Part shown: in pieces, positions 56,960-64,000 of the stretch
How positions within the stretch are numbered: position 1 is the stretch's first letter
Layout of the letters: the number at the start of each line of letters is the position of its first letter
Assembly: GCA_007570785.1 (NCBI GenBank)
Contig: ML660772.1
Span: 34,759,121 to 34,823,120 of the forward strand
Origin: Antilocapra americana
Lineage: Eukaryota > Chordata > Mammalia > Artiodactyla > Antilocapridae
DNA: 64,000 nt
Reading direction: 5' to 3'
The notes under the pieces: generated by a model
Seen by the model: the letters and a program-made list of their open reading frames with translations, nothing else
The model's database searches: none
Told to the model about the DNA's origin: nothing
Position numbers and translations under genes: made by a program

Positions 56960-59900
56960 ATACTTAGAAATAACAAATACTTATGAAATGCAAGACAGAA
57001 ACCCAGGATATCAAGTTTATAGCCAATTATTTCATATTGAAAGTAATATCATTGGAACCATAGATCATTTATTATATAAGTAATAGAATAAGTAATAAAA
57101 TTATTATTTTATCTAATCTTTGATAAATCGTTTCAATAAAACAGTTGCATTTTTACAAGAAAAGTGTTATTTGAATGAATATAGCATACATCTGCCTAGA
57201 GATTGGGTTAGAGCTGGCTGAAAACTGAAAATTCCCCACCATAAATGGATTAATGCTTGTGTTGAATTCTATAACAGAGGCCCACTCTTAAGTCCATATA
57301 TGTATATCACTGTTGTAAAAGGGCAGCTTCCAACCCTTTTAAATTATTCGTTTGTAGCAGTGTCATGACCATGCCGTTAAATCACTATGACTGCTGGCGG
57401 TATGTCAGAGCTCTCCAGTTGCTACTACTTGCCTTGGAAAAATAATAATTTTTGCAAATAGTGCTACAAAAATAACTTCTCTTTTGAGAAGCTATGAGAG
57501 ATAGTTTCTTGACTGCTTTCAGCTTGAAACTATAAATCTATCTACTTTACTGAGGTGGTGCTTTGGGTAAGTTTTGTACTCTCTTAACTCAAGAACTCTG
57601 AAGTTGTAATATAAAATTATGAGTATGTAGTTCTAATTTGTCATGCATATTAATCTTTGCATGTGTATGTGTTAACAGCTTTAAACATTTTAGGACAAAT
57701 AGCCCTCCTCACCCTACATCATAGGGCTTCCCAGTCTACCAGTCTACCCTTACATCTTTTTTAGAAAGTCATATAACAAAGACTGTTTTAAACTAACTTA
57801 GTTCAGAGTCTCCCCTACCTACATTTCCCCTTCACGCAGCTTTAATTAACCTCCCATGGAAAATTTGGGCAGAAATGCTGTAGGGCAGTTTAGAAGATTT
57901 AGTGATATGATGGCTGTGCTAAGTATGGGAGCTGATTTAAATATTCTCCTCAAACGAATAGCTCAAATAAATTTAATAAAAATAAACTTTTTAAGCCTAC
58001 ACATATCATCACAAGTTATGTGTGAATCATCTTAAGAAACATACTCTACAAACCTTATAAACATAGCCCCTTGCACATGGATACTCAGCTCACCTGTGCC
58101 CTGTTTTCATTTTATTTCAGGTTGGTCTAAAACTAATTTTTTAAAGTTCCTTGTTTTCTTAAGGAGAAAGCAATGGCAACCCACTCCAGTATTTTTGCCT
58201 GGAGAATCCCATGGGCGGAGGAGCCTGGTGGGCTGCAGTCCATGGGGTCGCTCATCCTCAAACTTTCTCTTAGATAAAAAATAATGGTATCTCTCTCTTC
58301 TCTAATTTCTCAACAAAATTTTCCATTTAATAAATTTATTGACTATTTTCCAAATGACTTGAAATTTCCTAAAAGATATTTCTAAAGATTAAAAAAATAA
58401 TTTAAATATGGGAGATTAGAATATAAAACATTGTAGAATAAAATCCCCAAAAAACATTTTTTAAAACATAGATAAGTAGTGGATAGTGCACATTTCCACA
58501 AGGATAGCTCTTGGCACCTGGCCCAAATTTTATGGGTTTCTTTCTTGCCTAGTGGTTTGTAGCTGTCCCTTTTTATTGCAGAAATGGGGCTCTAGTTTTA
58601 GGAGTCTGAAAGGGATCTGGTCATTGCAGCTGCTTAACTGATGACAACTCTCTGGCTAAAAGAATCATCCTGCCCTTCTTGAGTCACATTCTTGCCAGTC
58701 CCGTCATTGCAGGTCACATTGTTGGAGTAAGGATGCAGATGAGGCTTTTAGTATATTGGGATTTTAAAAACGATCATGAATCAATCTTAGGAAACTGTTA
58801 ACCAGGCATAGGCTGACTGCTTTAGCTACTACGTCTTCCCTCATCACTGCACTATCAGTGTGGTGTCTTAACCTGAATTGACTTGCTTAATAAAGTCATA
58901 TTGGATAGGTAAATGGGTAGACAGGGAATATAGATTTTCTCAGAATGTAAATCTTCTAGGAATAGCCAAGACTAATAAGAAGTATAGAGAAGGCTAGTAT
59001 GTCATTGGTTAATATACTTTTCTTATAACATTTTCAAAGTAAATATAATCTATTTAACCATACTACAGCTTGTCATAGTATAGTTCATGCTTTAGAAAGT
59101 CTACAGGCTTTGTTTCACTTACTCTTTTACTGTTAATCTTTCAGATTTTAGAATCTTACTCTCTTTATTTCATGGCATACATGTTATACTGGTGTACACC
59201 TGGATAATAAACATTTTTAAAGGAACTCCAATATTTATCAATATCCTTGTAACATTATTACTTCCTTCTTTAGTCAGTCACTTTGACAATACCAGGATGC
59301 ATGCCATAGTTCACAGCCATATAAGGAACTATTCATTTATATATGAATTAAATTCCCAGCCCACCTCTTTCCCCTCAGGAAGCTGTCATTTTAAACTTGA
59401 TCCAAAAGCACAGTGATAGTTCTATGAATAATTATATTGTTTTTGTTAACTGAAGAACAAGAATGAAGAACATACGGTAGTAGGATAGTATGCTCCTTTC
59501 CAGTAGATGAAAGTATGAGATAACCAGATGTAAGAGTCTTTTATAGCTGAACTAGAATATGCAAACTATTCAGCAAGTTATTACCAAATAAAGAATTCTG
59601 ACCAGTGTGTACACAAGGGAAGTATTTTGCCTCCCCACCCCACATCTCTTGACGCACTGTCTTCCTCTCTCTTTCTGGGACTGTATAAGTCCAATGTAAT
59701 ATTTTCAGTTTGTATACCTCACCTTAAGAAAAACAGAACATAAAAATAAATAATTATTTAATAATTTGTTAGTTGGCAAAGTGTTTAGTTTGGGGTTTTT
59801 TTTGGTAATTTTCTGATGTAGAGAAATCCAATGATTTATATTAATTTTAAATACATTAGAATTAATAAACTTTTAATGATGCTAATACATTTTTATATAA

Positions 59901-60310
59901 TTGATTCGATCATGTGTAATTAACAGTTTAGTTTCTCCCCTTCTGATGAATCCTTAGCACTGGTATTTCTTTGAACTTTCTTATTGCTGTGATTAGAACC
60001 CAAGGAAAAATGAATGAAGTGGCAATGGCAAGGATACGTTCTTGCTTCAGATTCTAAAATGAATGCATTAAGTATGATGGATGCTGAGTGCTTGTGGACT
60101 TTTTTTCCCAGAAACCCTTTCTAAAATCCTAATTCCTTTCTACGGCTAAAATTACTTTAAATGTAATCAGAAGAAATGTTGATATGTATTGAATGTTTTC
60201 TGTACCCGATGAGAAGCAAACCTTTATCAGTTTCTGTTATTGTCTTTATTTTCCTTTTTCCTTTAGGTTTTGTCTGAATATTTCCTAACCTCCTGAGTTA
60301 AACACTTAGC
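56960..60310 (+). other. TES: TES intron 2, mostly unique AT-rich DNA
   Basis: No exon recognised; in particular the expected next testin segment (KICRNCKCGQ) was not seen. The only named repeat is the short Bov-tA piece at 58159-58252. Confidence 0.5.
58159..58252 (+). mobile_element. Bov-tA SINE, 5'-truncated
   Basis: Distal Bov-tA only: GGAGAAAGCAATGGCAACCC, AGTATTTTTGCCTGGAG, GGAGGAGCCTGGTGGGCTGC, CCATGGGGTCGCT. Head and tail missing. Confidence 0.92.
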
Positions 60311-60708
60311 TTATTAATTTTTATTCAGTTCAGTTCACTTCAGTCACTCAGTCGTGTCTGACTCTTTGCAACCCCATGAATCACAGCATGCCAGGGCTCC
60401 CTGTCCATCACCAACTCCTGGAGTCTACCCAAACCCATGTTCATCGAGTCGGTGATGCCATCCATTCATCTCATCCTCTGTCATCCCCTTCTCCTCCAGC
60501 CTCCAATCCTTCCCAGCATTAGGGTCCTTTCCAGTGAGTCAACTCTTCACATGAGGTGGCCAAAGTATTGGAGTTTCAGCCTCAACATCAGTCCTTCCAA
60601 AGAACACCCAGGACTGATCTCCTTTAGGATGGACTGGTTGGATCTCCTTGCAGTCCAAGGGACTGTCAAAGGTCTTCTCCAACACCACAGTTTAAAAGCA
60701 TCAGTTCT

Positions 60709-61527
60709 TCAGTACCCAGTTTTCTTCACCGTCCTACTCTCACATCCATATAGGAATACTGGAAAAACCATAGCCTTAACTAGACGGACCTTTGTTGGCA
60801 AAGTAATGTCTCTGCTTTTCAATATGCTATCTAGGTTGGCCATAACTTTACCTCCAAGGAGTAAGTGTCTTTTAATTTCATGGCTGCAATCACCATCTGC
60901 AGTGATTTTGGAGCCCCAAAATATAAAGTCTGACACTGTTTCCACTATTTCCCCATCTATTTCCCATGAAGTGATGGGACCAGATGCCATGATCTTAGTT
61001 TTCTGAATGTTGAGCTTGAAGCCAATTTTTTCACTCTCCTCTTTCACTTTCATCAAGAGGCTTTTAAGTTCCTCTTCACTTTCTGCCATAAGGGTGGTGT
61101 CATCTGCGTATCTGAGGTTATTGATATTTCTGACTCCAGCTTGTGCTTCCTCCAGCCCAGTGTTTCTCATGATGTACTCTGTATATAAGTTAAATAAACA
61201 GGGTAACAATATACAGCCTTGACGTACTCCTTTTCCTATTTGGAACCAGTCTGTTGTTCCATGTCCAAGTTCTAACTGTTGCTTCCTGACCTGCATAGGA
61301 GTTTTCAAGAGACAGGTCAGATGGTCTGGTATTCCCATCTCTTTCAGAATTTTCCACAGTTTATTGTGATCCACACAGTCAAAGGCTTTGGTATAGTCAA
61401 TGAAGCAGAAATAGATGTTTTTCTGGAACTCTCTTGCTTTTTCGATGATCCAGCAGATGTTGGTAATTTGATCTCTTGTTCCTCTGCCTGCCTTTTCTAA
61501 AACCAGCTTGAACATCTGGAAGTTCAT
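60709..61527 (-). pseudogene. BovB reverse transcriptase remnant (272 aa open)
   Basis: Longest surviving BovB frame. Contains NIYFCFIDYTKAFDCVDHNK (RT palm A box), GHGTTDWFQIGKGVRQGCIL (B box) and RYADDTTLMAES (catalytic C box; YADD codons at 61099-61110). It continues into SGPITSWEIDGEIVETVSDF and KSRDITLPTKVRLVKAMVFP before a stop shortly after the CESRTVKKTGY segment. The linker upstream is in a separate frame (62057-61635). Catalytic residues look intact here, but the ORF as a whole is broken. Confidence 0.96.
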
Positions 61528-62324
61528 GGTTCGTGTATTACTGAAGTCTGGCTTAGAGAATTTTGAACATTACTTTACTAGCATGTGAGATGAGTGCAGT
61601 TGTGTGATGGTTTCAGCATTCTTTGGCATTGCCTTTATTTGGGATTGGAATGAAAACTGACCCTTTTCCAGTCCTGTGGCCACTGCTGAGTTTTACAAAT
61701 TTGCTGGCATATTGAGTGCAGCACTTTGACAGCATCATCTTTCAGGATTTGAAATAGCTCAACTGGAATTCCATCACCTCCACTAGCTTTGTTTGTAATG
61801 ATGCTTTCTAAGGCCCACTTGACTTCACCTTCCAGGATGTCTGGCTCTAGCTGAGTGTGAGTGATCACACCATCATGTTTATCTGAGTCATGAAGATCTT
61901 TTTTGTACAGTTCTTCTGTGTATTCTTGCCACCTCTTCTTAATATCTTCTGCTTCTGTTAGGTCAATACCATTTCTGTCCTTTATCAAGCTCGTCTTTGC
62001 ATGAAATGTTTCCTTGGTATCTCTAGTTTTCTTGAAGAGATCTTTAGTCTTTCCCATTCTGTTGCTTTCCTCTGTTTCTTTGCATTGATTGCTAAGGAAG
62101 GCTTTCTTATCTCTCCTTGCTATTCTTTGGAACTCTGCATTCAGATGGGAATATCTTTCCTTTTCTCCTTTGCTTTCGAGTCTTGTCTCTTCACAGCTAT
62201 TTGTAAGGCCTCCTCAGACAGCCATTTTGCTTTTTGCATTTCTTTTCCATGGGGATGGTCTTAATCCTTTTCTCCCGTAGAGTGTCATGAACCTCCATCC
62301 ATAGTTCATCAGCCACTTTGTCTA

Positions 62325-63208
62325 TCAATCTAGTCCCTTAAATCTATTTCTCACCTCCACTCTGTAATTGTAAGGGATTTGATTTAGGTCATACCTGAAT
62401 GGTCTAGTGGTTTTCCCTACTTTCCTCAGTTTCAGTCTGAATTTGGCAATAAGGAGCTCATGATCTGAGCCACAGTCAGCTCCTGGTCTTGTTTTTGCTG
62501 ACTGTATAGAGCTTCTCCATTTTTGGCTGCAAAGAATATAATCAATCTGATTTCGGTGTTGACCATCTGGTGATATCCATGTGTAGAGTCTTCTCTTGTG
62601 TTGTTGGAAGACAGTGTTTGCTATCACCAGTGCATTCTCTTGGCAAAATTCCATTAGCCTTTGCCCTGCTTCAATCTGTACTCTTGAGGCCAAATTTGCC
62701 TGTTACACCAGGTGTTTCCTGACTTCCTACTTTTGCATTCCAGTCCCCTATAATGAAAAGGACATCTTTTTTGGGTGTTAGTTCTAAAAGGTCTTGTAGG
62801 TCTTCATAGAACCGTTTAACTTCAGCTTCGTCAGCATTACTGGTTGGGGCACAGACTTGGATCACTGTGAAATTGAATGGTTTGCCTTTGAAATGAACAG
62901 AGATGATTCTGTCATTTTTGAGATTGCATCCAAGTACTGCATTTCAGACTCTTGTTGACCATGATGGCTACTCCATTTCTTCTAAGGGATTCCTTCCCAC
63001 AGTAGTAGATAAAATGGTCATCTGAGTTAAATTCACCCATTCCAGTCCATCTCAGTTCACTGATTCCTAGAATGTCAACGTTCACTCTTGCCATCTCCTG
63101 GTTGACCACTTCCAATTTGCCTTGATTCATGGACCTAACATTCCAGGATCCTATGCAATATTGCTCTTTACAGCATCGGACCTTGCTTCTAACACCAGTC
63201 ACATCCAC
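62325..63208 (-). pseudogene. BovB endonuclease-domain remnant
   Basis: Three overlapping minus-strand frames make up the endonuclease/exonuclease/phosphatase-type domain: 63208-62912 (EQYCIGSWNVRSMNQGKLEV, ILGISELRWTGMGEF), 62865-62671 (VLFIIGDWNAKVGSQETPGV) and 62693-62325 (SPDGQHRNQIDYILCSQKWR and GADCGSDHELLIAKFRLKL with the SDH catalytic motif). The shifts between them mark indels, so no active nuclease is encoded. Confidence 0.95.
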
Positions 63209-63682
63209 AACTGAGTATTATTTTTGGTTTGGCTCCATCCCTTCATTTTTTCTGGAGTTATTTCTCCACTGATCTCCAGTAGCATGTTGGGCACCTGCTG
63301 ACCTAGGGAGTTCATCTTTCAGTGTCCTATCGTTTTGACTTTTCATACTGTTCATGGGGTTCTCAAGGCAAGAATACTGAAGTGGTTTGCCATTCCCTTC
63401 TCCAGTGGACCACATTCTGTCAGACCTTTCCACCATGACCCGACCGTCTTGGGTGGCCCCACAAGGCTGTGGTCCATGTGATCGGATTGGCTGGTTTTCT
63501 GTTTTTATGGTTTCAGTGTGTCTGCCCTCCGATGCCCTCTTGTAACACTTACCGTCTTACTTGGGTTTCTCTTACCTTGGATGTGGGATATCTCTTCACA
63601 GCTGCTCCAGCAAAGTGCAGCTGCTGCTCCTTACCTTTATAGGCCTTCTAAATAACTTCTCACCTAAAAAGATCAAAGGCTT

Positions 63683-63842
63683 CCCAGTTTGGCACAGTGG
63701 TAAATAATCTGCTCACCAATGCAGGAGACACAGGTTTGATCCCTAGGTAGGGAAGAAACCCTGGAGGAGGAAATGGCAACCAACTCCAGTATTCTCACCT
63801 AGGAAATCCCATGGACAGAGGAGCCACGTGGTGGGCTACAGT
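63683..63842 (+). mobile_element. Bov-tA SINE
   Basis: Forward Bov-tA, GGCTTCCCAGTTTGGCACAG to GTGGTGGGCTACAGTT, missing its last third. It lies 45 bp from the 5' end of the BovB. Confidence 0.93.
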
Positions 63843-64000
63843 TGGGAGGATACAGATGCTGATGTTTTCATCTTTTAAAGCTGGGAGTCAAGAGACACTG
63901 TCTATACCGACAGTTGTAGTTGTTGACGGTAGCCTGTTTCTAGGTTACTGTCTTTTCCCGCACACAGCCGGGTCCTAGCCTTGCCGGCGCCCACTTCTGT
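63843..64000 (+). other. TES: TES intron 2, window edge
   Basis: Apparently unique, locally GC-richer near the end (CCTTGCCGGCGCCC). Nothing further can be assigned. Confidence 0.4.

Larger units (their letters stand above)
60326..63637 (-). mobile_element. BovB LINE, near full length, antisense
   Basis: About 3.3 kb of reverse-oriented BovB, from the CAGTTCAGTTCACTTCAG 3' terminus to 5' sequence ending at GCTGCTGCTCCTTACC. This is the usual size of a full BovB. All domains are represented (apurinic-type endonuclease, linker, RT), but the ORF is split by frameshifts. TTTAT occurs on both sides as a possible very short target duplication. Confidence 0.96.

Noticed and set aside
60437..61006. 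189-residue plus-strand frame
   Set aside because: Antisense shadow of BovB, repeating the same text as the frame at 26767-27612, as expected for two BovB copies.
1..64000. CRISPR arrays, operons, phage or plasmid modules
   Set aside because: The regularly recurring words are dispersed SINE copies, not spacer-separated repeats. The split gene with GT-AG introns and the mammalian repeats show eukaryotic nuclear DNA.

Overview
This window is vertebrate nuclear DNA from a ruminant, most likely a bovid. The evidence is the repeat content: BovB (RTE) LINEs, many Bov-tA tRNA-derived SINEs, ruminant-type L1 3' ends and one ruminant endogenous-retrovirus LTR, layered over older mammalian repeats (MIR, L2, L1M, MaLR LTRs, MER20, Tigger). 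Coding sequence is split by long introns. There are no operons, ribosome binding sites or other prokaryotic features, and the exact species cannot be read from the sequence.

One protein-coding gene is supported: TES (testin, a focal-adhesion PET/LIM protein), on the + strand. Bases 1-19880 are upstream flank, mostly repeats and apparently unique AT-rich DNA. A TATA-less CpG-island promoter spans about 19890-20505. Coding exon 1 (20241-20267) encodes MDLEAKVKK and ends with a GT donor. Intron 1 is 31379 nt. Coding exon 2 (51647-51732) encodes [20 protein letters not shown] and nine further residues including the first two bases of codon 38, and is followed by a GT donor. The rest of the window is the start of intron 2. 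The PET and LIM exons lie beyond 64000. In mammals TES is followed by CAV2 and CAV1 (known synteny, not visible here).

The most informative structures are retrotransposon insertion scars. (1) A BovB at 26944-28190 has its 5' part inverted and an exact 11-bp target-site duplication, the signature of twin priming. (2) A BovB at 43651-49002 is interrupted by a 3.4-kb composite insertion flanked by an exact 13-bp duplication. The insert holds two L1 copies, each followed by non-L1 sequence ending in an A tract, as expected for stacked 3' transductions. (3) A third L1 (29801-30498) carries a 28-bp 3' transduction and starts at exactly the same L1 nucleotide as one of the other two. (4) A MER20 is split by a Bov-tA carrying about 126 bp of extra 5' sequence, bounded by 29-bp near-identical repeats. 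(5) A near-full-length but frameshifted BovB occupies 60326-63637.

I found no evidence for a previously undescribed biological system. All long ORFs outside TES are retrotransposon remnants or chance frames. Repeat family names come from recognising consensus sequence by eye. Subfamily labels and the outer limits of old repeats are approximate.
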